Part shown: positions 6,078-12,999 of the stretch, in pieces
Layout: each line of letters starts with the position of its first letter
Position numbering within the stretch: the first letter of the stretch is position 1
Virus record (IMG/VR): IMGVR_UViG_3300042924_000089
Span: 1 to 21,963 of that record
Source of the DNA: a virus
Length of the DNA stretch: 21,963 nucleotides
Reading direction: 5' to 3' (one strand)
Made by a program: the position numbers and the translations under genes
The notes under the pieces: generated by a model
Databases searched by the model: none
What the model was told of the DNA's origin: nothing
What the model saw: the letters and a program-made list of their open reading frames with translations, nothing else

Positions 6078-6370
6078 TGAGCGCAGCGTGGCAGCGTAGT
6101 GAAGGCAAGAACCCGAAGGGCGGTTTGAACGCCAAGGGCCGCGCTTCCTACAAAGCCGAGACGGGCGGCACGCTCAAGCCCCCGGTGAAGGGCGGCGACA
6201 ATCCTCGCCGCGCATCGTTTCTCGCACGCATGGGGAACATGGCTGGGCCGATGGAAAAGAACGGCAAGCCGACACGCCTTGCGCTTGCGCTGCGTGCTTG
6301 GGGTGCGTCGAGCAAGGAAGATGCGAAGGCAAAGGCCAGAGCCATCTCTGCGCGAAACAAGAAGGACTAA
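6077..6370 (+). CDS. DUF6321-like basic phage protein (97 aa)
   Basis: It is a basic protein with a recognisable conserved core: WQRSEGKNPKGGLNAKGRAS, a KGGDNPRRASFLARMGNM block, then PTRLALALRAWGASS and a Lys/Ala-rich tail. From memory this corresponds to DUF6321, found in phages near terminase and portal. It starts in the previous stop. The role is unknown; the charge and conserved Gly-Lys-Gly turns fit binding to packaged DNA. Position between terminase and portal suggests expression with the packaging operon. Confidence 0.75.
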   Translation: MSAAWQRSEGKNPKGGLNAKGRASYKAETGGTLKPPVKGGDNPRRASFLARMGNMAGPMEKNGKPTRLALALRAWGASSKEDAKAKARAISARNKKD

Positions 6371-6373
6371 CAG

Positions 6374-8626
6374 ATGGACGAGACCGTTAGCCGAGAACTT
6401 GAGAAGTACCTGCGGGTCATCGGCACCTACGAGAACGAGTTTGCCAAGTGGCAGGCTCGGGTGAAGAAACTCGTCAAGCGTTACCGCGACGACACCAGAG
6501 GCTCGGGCGGCAACGAAACCGCACGGTTCAACATCCTTTGGAGCAATGTTCAGACGCTCATCCCTGCCGTCTACGCCAAACTGCCGAAGGCTGATGTACA
6601 GCGCCGTTTCGGTGACAACGACCCCGTTGGGCGTGTCGCTGCACGGTTGGTCGAACGCGCCATCGACTTTGAGATTGAGCATTACCCCGACTTCCGCTCG
6701 ACCATGAAATACGATGTCGAGGACAGGTTCCTCGGCGGTCGCGGCACGGCATGGGTGCGGTACGAGCCTCATGTTGCCCCCATTGGCGTAGAGGACGATG
6801 GTGTATCCATCACTTCTGCCATCGAACAGGGGGAGGGCGCACCGCCGCCGCTTGAAGAGATTGAATACGAACGCGCCCCGGTCGATTATGTCCATTGGAA
6901 GGACTTTGGACACTCACAGGGCCGCACTTGGGAAGAGGTGGGGCAGGTATGGCGCTGGGTCTACATGACCCGTGAGGCGCTTGTAGAGCGTTTCGGCGAG
7001 GAAATGGCGCGTCAGATACCGACCGACCAAGGCCCGGAGACGCTCAACGCCTACCGCGACAGCAAGCGTCAGTACAACCTCGCCAAAATCTGCGAACTCT
7101 GGGACAAGGAGACGCTGAAGGTCTACTGGTTGTCAAAGGGTATGTCGCACTTCATTGATGTGCGTGACGACCCGCTCAACTTCGAGGGGTTTTTCCCCTG
7201 CCCGAAGCCGCTCTACGCCACGACGACCTCGGACAACCTTGTGCCTGTCCCCGACTTCGTGCTGTACCAAGACCAAGCGATGGAGTTGGACATCCTCTCC
7301 GACCGCATTGATGGTTTGGTCAAGGCGCTGCGTGTGCGCGGCGTGTACGATGCCAGCCAACCGGCGTTGCAGCGTCTGATGACCGAGGGCGACAACAATG
7401 CCCTCATCCCGGTGGACAAATGGGCGGCGTTTAGCGAGAAGGGCGGCTTGAAGGGCAGCGTTGACCTGCTGCCGCTCGACACCATCGCGCAGGCGCTCAT
7501 CCAATGCTATCAGGCACGCGCTGACATCAAGGGTCAGATATACGAAATCACGGGTATCAGCGACATCATCCGTGGTCAATCTGCGGCTTCAGAAACGGCA
7601 ACGGCGCAGCAAATCAAGGGTCAATACGCTGGCCTGCGCCTGCGGTCGATGCAGGAAGATGTGGCACTCTTTGCAACCGAGGTCATCAGGCTCAAGGCGC
7701 AGGTGATGTGTATGCGGTACCAGCCGCAGACCATCCTCGCTTACTCTGCCGCAGAGCAGATGTCGGACGCTGACAAGGCGCTCATCCCGCAGGCGTTGCA
7801 ACTCATCCGCGACAAGCCGCTGCGTAACTTCCGCATCGACATCGCCGCTGACAGCCTTGTGCAGATTGATGAGGTGCAAGAGAAGCAGGACAGGCTCCAG
7901 TTCCTGCAAGCCTTCGGCGGTTTCTTGCAGCAGGCGCTGCCGGTCGGCCAAGCCTCGCCGGAACTTGTCCCGGTGATGATGGACTTGCTCAAGTACGGCG
8001 TGCAGGCGTTCAAGGCGGCGCGTCCGCTTGAGGGTACGATTGACGCTGCAACGGAGCAGTTGAAGCAGATGGCAGCGCAGCCCCGTGAGAACCCCGCCGC
8101 GCAACAGGCGCAGATGGAGGCGCAGGCTGAACAGGCCAAGTCGCAGATGCTCATGCAGATTGAGCAGGCCAAGTTGCAGCAATCGGCGCAGGTCGAGGCG
8201 CTCAAGGCGCAGAATGACCAGCAACTAGAGCAGATGAAACAGCAGTTCGAGGCGCAACTTGCACAGCAGAAAATCGCCGCAGAGCAGCAGATGGCGAAGT
8301 ACAAAGCCGACTTGGACGCTGCCACAAAGGTCATGGTCGCCCGTATCTCGGCTAACCCCGGCCTCGACATCCCCGCTCTGGAGCAGCAGCAAGCCGTCAC
8401 CGAGCGCGTCATGCAGGATATGGGCGGCGAGGTGAGGCAGGCGATGCAGAACCTCGTGGCGCTCTACGGTCAGATGGCATCGTCCAACGACGAGAACATG
8501 AAGGGCGTGCGTACTGCCCTTGCCACGCTGACGGCTCCCAAGCGCATCGTGCGTGGGCCTGATGGTCGTGCGGTGGGCGTGGAGGCGGTACAGCAAGCCC
8601 TTGAACTGGAGCCGCGACTGCAATGA
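6374..8626 (+). CDS. Portal protein (head-to-tail connector)
   Basis: The 750-residue protein begins with a helix-rich segment (EKYLRVIGTYENEFAKWQARV) and then the typical podoviral portal block RFNILWSNVQTLIPAVYAKLP. These residues belong to the wing/clip of P22-type portals (P22 gp1 is 725 residues). The end, about residues 572-656, is a long Gln/Glu-rich coiled coil (AQAEQAKSQMLMQIEQ and following), like the barrel of P22 portals. The portal forms the dodecameric ring at one capsid vertex, the channel for packaging and ejection. The start ATG follows the previous stop by three bases, with a moderate purine stretch upstream. Its stop overlaps the next ATG (ATGA). Confidence 0.9.
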   Translation: MDETVSRELEKYLRVIGTYENEFAKWQARVKKLVKRYRDDTRGSGGNETARFNILWSNVQTLIPAVYAKLPKADVQRRFGDNDPVGRVAARLVERAIDFEIEHYPDFRSTMKYDVEDRFLGGRGTAWVRYEPHVAPIGVEDDGVSITSAIEQGEGAPPPLEEIEYERAPVDYVHWKDFGHSQGRTWEEVGQVWRWVYMTREALVERFGEEMARQIPTDQGPETLNAYRDSKRQYNLAKICELWDKETLKVYWLSKGMSHFIDVRDDPLNFEGFFPCPKPLYATTTSDNLVPVPDFVLYQDQAMELDILSDRIDGLVKALRVRGVYDASQPALQRLMTEGDNNALIPVDKWAAFSEKGGLKGSVDLLPLDTIAQALIQCYQARADIKGQIYEITGISDIIRGQSAASETATAQQIKGQYAGLRLRSMQEDVALFATEVIRLKAQVMCMRYQPQTILAYSAAEQMSDADKALIPQALQLIRDKPLRNFRIDIAADSLVQIDEVQEKQDRLQFLQAFGGFLQQALPVGQASPELVPVMMDLLKYGVQAFKAARPLEGTIDAATEQLKQMAAQPRENPAAQQAQMEAQAEQAKSQMLMQIEQAKLQQSAQVEALKAQNDQQLEQMKQQFEAQLAQQKIAAEQQMAKYKADLDAATKVMVARISANPGLDIPALEQQQAVTERVMQDMGGEVRQAMQNLVALYGQMASSNDENMKGVRTALATLTAPKRIVRGPDGRAVGVEAVQQALELEPRLQ

Positions 8627-8808
8627 TTACGACGACCAAGGGGATGATGGACGAAGCCCTGCTGGATAAGCGCGAGGGCGAGGTCGATAACGACCACGAA
8701 CATACCCGTTGGGTGGAATATTGGCATGAGGGCGAGTTGGTGCATCGGTCTGTCCATGTTCACCTGAAGGAAGCCCCGCCCCTCTTTGGCGAACTGGAGA
8801 AATTCTGA
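8623..8808 (+). CDS. Small hypothetical protein (61 aa)
   Basis: It is a 61-residue acidic/His-rich protein: MITTTKGMMDEALL, then DNDHEHTRWVEYWHEGELVH and a VHVHLKEAPPLF end. It starts in the portal stop and ends on the start of the next gene, so it is tightly embedded. The His/Glu pattern could bind metal, but no family is recognised. It is probably a minor head gene or a regulator of assembly; the context gives no more. Confidence 0.65.
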   Translation: MITTTKGMMDEALLDKREGEVDNDHEHTRWVEYWHEGELVHRSVHVHLKEAPPLFGELEKF

Positions 8809-9263
8809 TGGCTAACACGCAGGCAATGTGTACCTCGTTTAAAGTGGAAATCCTCGGCGGCGTACACGCCATTGGCACCCCGCCCACCCGTGGCTCAACC
8901 GCGAAGGACACCTTCAAGGCTGCGCTCTACGAGGCCACGGCTACCGTCAACGCTGCCACGACCGCCTATAACGCCTCTGGAGAGGTGTCGGGCGCGGGAT
9001 ATAGCGCAGGCGGCATCACCGTCTCCAACGCCACAGCGCCTACCTCAACGGGAACCACGGCGTATTGGACACCCTCTGCCTCGCTGACCTATACCGGGGT
9101 GACCCTGACCACGGCGTTTGACGCTGTGTTGATGTACAACAGCACGCAGGCCGACAAAGCGGTAGCGGTCTACACCTTCGGGTCGCAGACGGTAACGGCG
9201 GGTAACTTCATCCTGACCATGCCGACCAACGATGCGTCAACCGCGCTTCTGCGGATTGCGTGA
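8808..9263 (+). CDS. Beta-rich structural protein of unknown role (151 aa)
   Basis: The product begins MANTQAMCTSFKVEILGG and consists of short Thr/Ala/Gly-rich beta strands (KAALYEATATVNAATTAYN, ITVSNATAPTSTGTTAYW, VTLTTAFDAVLMYN, GNFILTMP). Proteins of this length and texture are common between portal and scaffold in related phages. A small capsid or minor virion component is likely, with no recognised domain. Its stop is followed within seven bases by the next GTG start, suggesting coupled translation. Confidence 0.65.
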   Translation: MANTQAMCTSFKVEILGGVHAIGTPPTRGSTAKDTFKAALYEATATVNAATTAYNASGEVSGAGYSAGGITVSNATAPTSTGTTAYWTPSASLTYTGVTLTTAFDAVLMYNSTQADKAVAVYTFGSQTVTAGNFILTMPTNDASTALLRIA

Positions 9264-9269
9264 TGAGTC

Positions 9270-9914
9270 GTGGCAAAAGGGCCGTGGAATACAGGTACAT
9301 GGGATGACGCGCAATGGGACAGCCTCCCGGTCACCAGCGTCACCGGAACAGGCGGCGTCGGTAGCCTCGGCACCCAGCAAAGCGTCACGCTCACGGGCAA
9401 CGCTGCAACGGGTGAGACGGGAAGCGTCGGAGCAAGCCTTGAGACGGGCCTTACGGGTGTCAGCGCCGTTGGAGTCGTTGGAGATGAAACCGATTCGGTC
9501 GAGGTTGCCCTTTCCGGTGTGGGAGCATCTGGTCAAACAGGTGTTGTTAACCTTCAAGGAGAGGCTGCACTTGCCGGTGTGGAAGCGACCGGAGCAACCG
9601 GCACCCTCACCGCCTCCGTCCAGCCCATCATCGTCATCGGCGATTCCCACGAAGGCGATAAAAAGCGCAAGAAGCATTGGGAAGAAGAGCAAGAAAAACG
9701 CGAGAGGCGCAAGCAAGAGTTAATCTCGGTTTACGAACAACTGCTTGAGGCACGCCCAGAGATTGCCGAAACGATTGTAGAGCCGCATATAACTGTTAAC
9801 ATCGCACAACCAACAATTAACTGGGACTCCCTGTTAACTGACATTGATAGGGTTGAGCGATTGATGCGAGAGCATCAGGAAATGGACGACGAAGAAGTAT
9901 TGTTGCTGCTATGA
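9270..9914 (+). CDS. Virion-region protein with five 20-residue tandem repeats
   Basis: The 214-residue protein starts at a GTG just after the previous stop. The N-terminus (KGPWNTGTWDDAQWDSLP) carries a WNTGTW-type motif seen in phage structural proteins. Residues 19-118 hold five consecutive blocks of exactly 20 residues with a recurring (V/A/T)xLxGxxAxGxxGxV pattern and Gly at positions 10 and 13. Residues 119-214 change abruptly to charged helix (DKKRKKHWEEEQEKRERRKQ) and a long helix rich in Glu. It looks like a repeat-built spacer or beta-solenoid joined to a coiled coil, perhaps a fibre or head-associated protein. Its stop overlaps the next ATG. Confidence 0.7.
   Translation: MAKGPWNTGTWDDAQWDSLPVTSVTGTGGVGSLGTQQSVTLTGNAATGETGSVGASLETGLTGVSAVGVVGDETDSVEVALSGVGASGQTGVVNLQGEAALAGVEATGATGTLTASVQPIIVIGDSHEGDKKRKKHWEEEQEKRERRKQELISVYEQLLEARPEIAETIVEPHITVNIAQPTINWDSLLTDIDRVERLMREHQEMDDEEVLLLL
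9324..9623 (+). repeat. Five tandem 60-bp protein-level repeats
   Basis: Codons 19-118 of the gene at 9270 divide into five units of 60 bp with a shared pattern of Gly and small residues (for example VTLTGNAATGETGSVGASLE and VALSGVGASGQTGVVNLQGE). The repeat shows at the protein level; the DNA copies have diverged, which points to old duplications kept by structure. Confidence 0.75.
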
Positions 9915-10258
9915 AACGAACTTATGTAATGGTTGACGGTGAGTTTGTCGAGCGCAAGCGTGACGCAAGCGGTCGGCATCACTACATCATGCCGGACATT
10001 GCGCCGTACAAGTCGATGATTGACGGGCGCATGATTACCTCCCGTTCGCAGCATCGTCTGCACCTCAAGGCTCACGGCTGCGTCGAGGTTGGCAACGAAG
10101 ACCCGACAAAGTTCGTCAGCAAGCAAAAACCCAAGAACAATCGAGTGGATGTGCTGCGTCACCAGTTGTCGAGCATGACCCACTCGGATGCCAACAAGTT
10201 GTTGTCGCGGTTGCGCGATGAAATCCGATTTACCCACGACCCCCACAGGAGACGGTAA
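9911..10258 (+). CDS. Conserved phage protein of unknown function (115 aa)
   Basis: The start overlaps the previous stop (ATGA) and the stop overlaps the scaffold start (TAATG). The 115-residue protein is basic. It opens with a short beta segment (RTYVMVDGEFVERKRDASG), then HHYIMPDIAPYKSMIDGRMI and a helical end rich in Arg (RHQLSSMTHSDANKLLSRLR). I recall similar sequences next to scaffold genes in phages. No domain is recognised. The tight coupling argues for a role in head assembly, not for a separate accessory function. Confidence 0.65.
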   Translation: MKRTYVMVDGEFVERKRDASGRHHYIMPDIAPYKSMIDGRMITSRSQHRLHLKAHGCVEVGNEDPTKFVSKQKPKNNRVDVLRHQLSSMTHSDANKLLSRLRDEIRFTHDPHRRR

Positions 10259-11214
10259 TGGAACAGGCCCCACAGGCAGAGACGCTCGACCGCAAGGAGT
10301 TGCTTGAACAGCAGTTTGAGCAGAGCGAGGAAACCCCTTCACAGGGGCGGGACGAGCAAGGCCGCTTTGCGGAGGTTCAAGAGCAACCCGCAGAAGCCGC
10401 CGAAGAACCCCTGTGGCGCAAGCCGCCTGCTTCGTGGAAGAAGGAATATCACGAACATTGGGCAAAGGCTGACCCCAAGATTCAAGAATACGCTTGGCAA
10501 CGCGAAGAACAGATGAAGCGCGGCGTAGAGCCGTTGCTCTCCAAGGCGCAGTTTGCCGATGCGATGAATCAGGCGCTGGAGCCGTACCTGCCGACCATTC
10601 AGGGGCTGGGCTTGAAGCCAGAGCAGGCGGTTGCCGCTCTCGCGCAGGCCGATTACACGCTGCGTAATAGCCCCCCGGCGCAGAAGATGCAATACCTGAC
10701 GCAATTGGCTGCGTCTTACGGCATCAACCTTAACCAAGTCATGCAGGGTGGTCAGCAGACCGCCCAACCCTCCATCGACCCGATGGTGTATCAGTTGCAA
10801 AACGAACTGAACACCGTCCGTGGCGAGGTCATGGGGTGGAAGCAACAGCAGGAGATGGCTGAAAACCAGACCCTGCTAAACGAAATCAACAGTTTCTCGA
10901 TGACGGCTGAACACTTTGAGGAAGCGCGTCCGACGATGATTCAGTTGCTCCAATCTGGGGTGGCTGAAACGCTGGACGATGCTTACGAAAAGGCAATTAG
11001 GCTTGATTCGGATTTGTTTGACAAAGTGCAATCGGCCCGACAGGCAGAGGTTTCACAGCGTCAGGCAACAGAGAAGAACCGTGCGGTGAAAATTGCACGG
11101 GCTGCTGCGGTCAGCGTCAGAGGTTCCACACCCGGAACTAACACGGCTCCCAAGGCGCATAGTCGCCGCGCAATGTTGGAAGAAGCGTTTGAAGAATCCA
11201 ACTCGCGGTTGTAA
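10258..11214 (+). CDS. Probable scaffolding protein
   Basis: The 318-residue protein is acidic in its first part (LLEQQFEQSEETPSQGRDEQGRF), mostly helical, and ends in a basic segment with RAVKIARAAAVSVRGS and HSRRAMLEEAFEES. It contains the podoviral scaffold block KKEYHEHWAKADPKIQEYAW. Acidic-helical body plus basic C-terminus, directly before the major capsid gene, is the classic scaffold arrangement. It would line the procapsid and leave before DNA packaging. It starts in the previous stop (TAATG) and is followed by 23 bases to the capsid start. Confidence 0.8.
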   Translation: MEQAPQAETLDRKELLEQQFEQSEETPSQGRDEQGRFAEVQEQPAEAAEEPLWRKPPASWKKEYHEHWAKADPKIQEYAWQREEQMKRGVEPLLSKAQFADAMNQALEPYLPTIQGLGLKPEQAVAALAQADYTLRNSPPAQKMQYLTQLAASYGINLNQVMQGGQQTAQPSIDPMVYQLQNELNTVRGEVMGWKQQQEMAENQTLLNEINSFSMTAEHFEEARPTMIQLLQSGVAETLDDAYEKAIRLDSDLFDKVQSARQAEVSQRQATEKNRAVKIARAAAVSVRGSTPGTNTAPKAHSRRAMLEEAFEESNSRL

Positions 11215-11225
11215 CCAACTGATAT

Positions 11226-11230
11226 AGGAG
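11226..11230 (+). promoter_or_regulatory. Ribosome binding site of the major capsid gene
   Basis: AGGAG with a 7-base spacer to the ATG at 11238. This is one of the strongest sites in the operon, as expected for the most abundant virion protein. Confidence 0.7.
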
Positions 11231-11237
11231 CATTGAA

Positions 11238-12500
11238 ATGGCTTATGCCAATTCCAGTATCAGCGACATTATCGCTACTAACATTCAGAGCCGTAGCGGT
11301 GAACTCGCTGACAACGTGACGAACAACAACGCGTTGCTTCGTCGTTTGAAGGAGCGCGGGAACGTCAAGACGTTCTCGGGCGGTAATGTGATTTTGCAAG
11401 AAATCATGTACAACGACACCACCACGAACAACACCAATTCGTACTCTGGGTACGAGGTGCTGAACGTTGGTCAGAACTCGCCCATCTCTGCGGCGCAGTT
11501 CAGCATCACGCAGTACGCGACTGCTGTGTCCATCTCGGGTCTGGAGATGATTCAGAACTCGGGTAAGGAAGCCATCATCGACCTGCTTGACGGTCGTATG
11601 GAGGTTGCCGAGGCGCAACTGGCGAACCGCATCAGCGGTGACCTGTACGGTGACGGCACCGGCAACGCGGGTAAGAACCTCACGGGTCTTGCTGCCGCTG
11701 TGCCGGATAGCCCGTCAAGCGGCACCTACGGCGGCATCAACCGTCAGGCGTGGCCGTTCTGGCGTTCGGTGGCCTTCTCGGCTACGGGCGACGGCACGGG
11801 CGCTGTCACTAGCAGCAACATCCAAGGTTACATGGATTCGGTTGCGGTGCAGTTGATTCGCGGTACCGACAAGCCTGACCTCATCGTTGCCGACAACAAC
11901 TACTACAAGTTCTACTTGCAGTCGTTGCAGGCTATCCAGCGCATCACGGACTCCGGTTCGGGCATGGCTGGTGCTGGCTTTGCCTCGCTGAAGTATTTCG
12001 GCGCTGGCATGGCCTCGGATGTGGTGCTCGATGGTGGTATTGGTTCGTCGTCGTATAACGGCGGCGTTGGCAATGCCAACCACATGTGGTTCCTCAACAC
12101 CAAGTACCTGATGTTCCGCCCCCACAAGGACAGAAACTTTGTCCCGATTGGCGGCGACCGTCAGGCTGTCAACCAAGACGCTAAACCTACGATTCACTAA
12201 TGGCGTCTATAAACCCTCTCTGATTGACTTGGAAACCCGGAAGCGGGCAACAGGGGCCAAGCGAAAGCAGGCTGAACGACTAAGTGAGAGGGGGCGAACG
12301 AAAAAGGTTCGCCATGCGATAGTCTGAACTGCGGTATAACCAAAGAAGCCGCAGAGGGTGACCCGAAGAGGTTGCCCCGCCATCCGAAAGGGTGGTCAGT
12401 AGCCGAAAGGCGAAGTAACAGAATGATTGTGAAACTGATTGGCTGGGCGGGTAACCTTACCTCGTCCGGCCCGCAGTTCTGCGGCGTGTTGATTAACTGA
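11238..12500 (+). CDS. Major capsid protein, split by a group I intron: join(11238..12182, 12426..12500)
   Basis: The gene encodes an HK97-fold capsid protein of the type common in environmental podoviruses: SISDIIATNIQSRSGELADN at the start, then NNALLRRLKERGNVKTFSGG and a GMASDVVLDGG segment near the end. Exon 1 (315 codons) ends with RQAVNQDA. Read straight through, it stops at 12198-12200 after only five further codons (KPTIH). Exon 2 (12426-12500) encodes IVKLIGWAGNLTSS and GPQFCGVLIN, the expected continuation of the family's usual NQDA-(M/I)-VKLI-x-(W/F)-AGN tail. Joining the exons keeps frame and gives 339 residues. A strong ribosome binding site precedes the ATG. The protein forms the icosahedral shell. 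Confidence 0.92.
12183..12425 (+). ncRNA. Group I self-splicing intron (243 nt, no endonuclease gene)
   Basis: Paired elements seen directly: P1, exon GACGCT (12177-12182) with guide GGCGTC (12202-12207), with U-G at the splice site; P3, CCCTCTC (12214-12220) with GAGAGGG (12286-12292); P4, CTTGG (12228-12232) with CCAAG (12257-12261), containing P5, CCCG (12236-12239) with CGGG (12244-12247); P7, GACTA (12278-12282) with TAGTC (12320-12324), the guanosine-binding helix; P8, GGCGAAC (12293-12299) with GTTCGCC (12307-12313); P9, CTGCGG (12329-12334) with CCGCAG (12349-12354). Three more hairpins follow, two with GAAA loops. The last base is G. At least three in-frame stops (12198, 12210, 12225) block read-through. 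Possible P10: AAT (12199-12201) with exon ATT (12426-12428). Exact subgroup was not assigned; the small size and P3-P8 form suggest a simple catalytic core. Confidence 0.93.
12426..12500 (+). other. 3' exon of the major capsid gene
   Basis: It has 24 sense codons and TGA, in frame with exon 1 after splicing. It encodes the conserved capsid C-terminus (VKLIGWAGNLTSS and GVLIN). No own ribosome binding site is present and no start codon is needed. An ORF search leaves it unannotated. Confidence 0.9.
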
Positions 12501-12514
12501 TAGGGGATACGAAA

Positions 12515-12997
12515 ATGACTGTTATTGTTAACGGGTTTGCGTACCCTGCTCTCGGTAATACCGACTCGACCCCTGCCATTAATCCCGGCACGGTCGTGAC
12601 GCTCGATGATGGTGGTTTGGCGGTGTATGTGCAGGCGGCTTCGGCTATCTCGCAGTACAACGCTGTTTGCATCCCTGCGACCAATGTCGTAACCAACGCG
12701 ACGACGGCGCGTGTTGCTGATACCAAGCGTATCGGCTTCGCGCAGGTGTCGATTGCGTCCGGCTACTACGGCTGGGTGCAGTTGGGCGGCAAGGTGCGGG
12801 TGAATGTGTCGGCTTCCTGCCTCCCGGCGGTTGCCCTCTACACCACCAGCACCGAAGGCCGGTTGGATGATGCCACCGTGTCGGGCGCTCTGGTCGCTGG
12901 CGTGGTCACGGAAGTGACCGCCTCGGCTACCTCGGCTATGACTGCGGTTGCAGCGTTCACCATGGTTATCCCGGTTCCGTCTAACGCGACCCCGTAA
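12515..12997 (+). CDS. Probable capsid decoration/head protein
   Basis: The 160-residue protein begins MTVIVNGFAYPALGNTDSTP and is almost all beta: repeated segments such as VTLDDGGLAVYVQAASAISQ, RIGFAQVSIASGYYGWVQLG and GKVRVNVSASCLPAVALYTT. It ends with VTASATSAMTAVAAF. This is similar in texture and position to DUF2190-type or other small head-decoration proteins placed after the major capsid protein. AGGGGA (12502-12507) gives a good ribosome binding site, so it is translated well after the spliced capsid mRNA. The exact family is not certain. Confidence 0.65.
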   Translation: MTVIVNGFAYPALGNTDSTPAINPGTVVTLDDGGLAVYVQAASAISQYNAVCIPATNVVTNATTARVADTKRIGFAQVSIASGYYGWVQLGGKVRVNVSASCLPAVALYTTSTEGRLDDATVSGALVAGVVTEVTASATSAMTAVAAFTMVIPVPSNATP

Positions 12998-12999
12998 CC

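Noticed and set aside
6071-6913. 280-residue minus-strand ORF opposite the 6077 gene and portal start
   Set aside because: Two conserved plus-strand genes fully cover it, and it shows no recognisable domain.
7589-8412. Minus-strand ORFs opposite the portal coiled coil (Leu- or Cys/Ser-rich)
   Set aside because: They are shadows of Gln/Ala/Glu codons, with low-complexity composition and no start signals.
12183-12200. Capsid protein ending naturally with KPTIH at 12200
   Set aside because: The family's conserved C-terminal segment is encoded in frame from 12426, and the interval folds as a complete group I intron.
12139-12327. 62-residue plus-strand ORF across the exon/intron boundary, possible intron-encoded protein
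   Set aside because: It reads across exon 1 in another frame and through P3-P8, is highly basic by chance, and has no endonuclease motif or ribosome binding site.
12226-12420. tRNA or other structured RNA in the interval after the capsid gene
   Set aside because: No cloverleaf, T-loop or anticodon arm; the helices fit the group I core instead.
12183-12425. Programmed frameshift or stop read-through to reach the capsid C-terminus
   Set aside because: At least three in-frame stops occur, exon 1 and exon 2 share the frame only across an untranslatable 243-nt segment, and no slippery site is needed.
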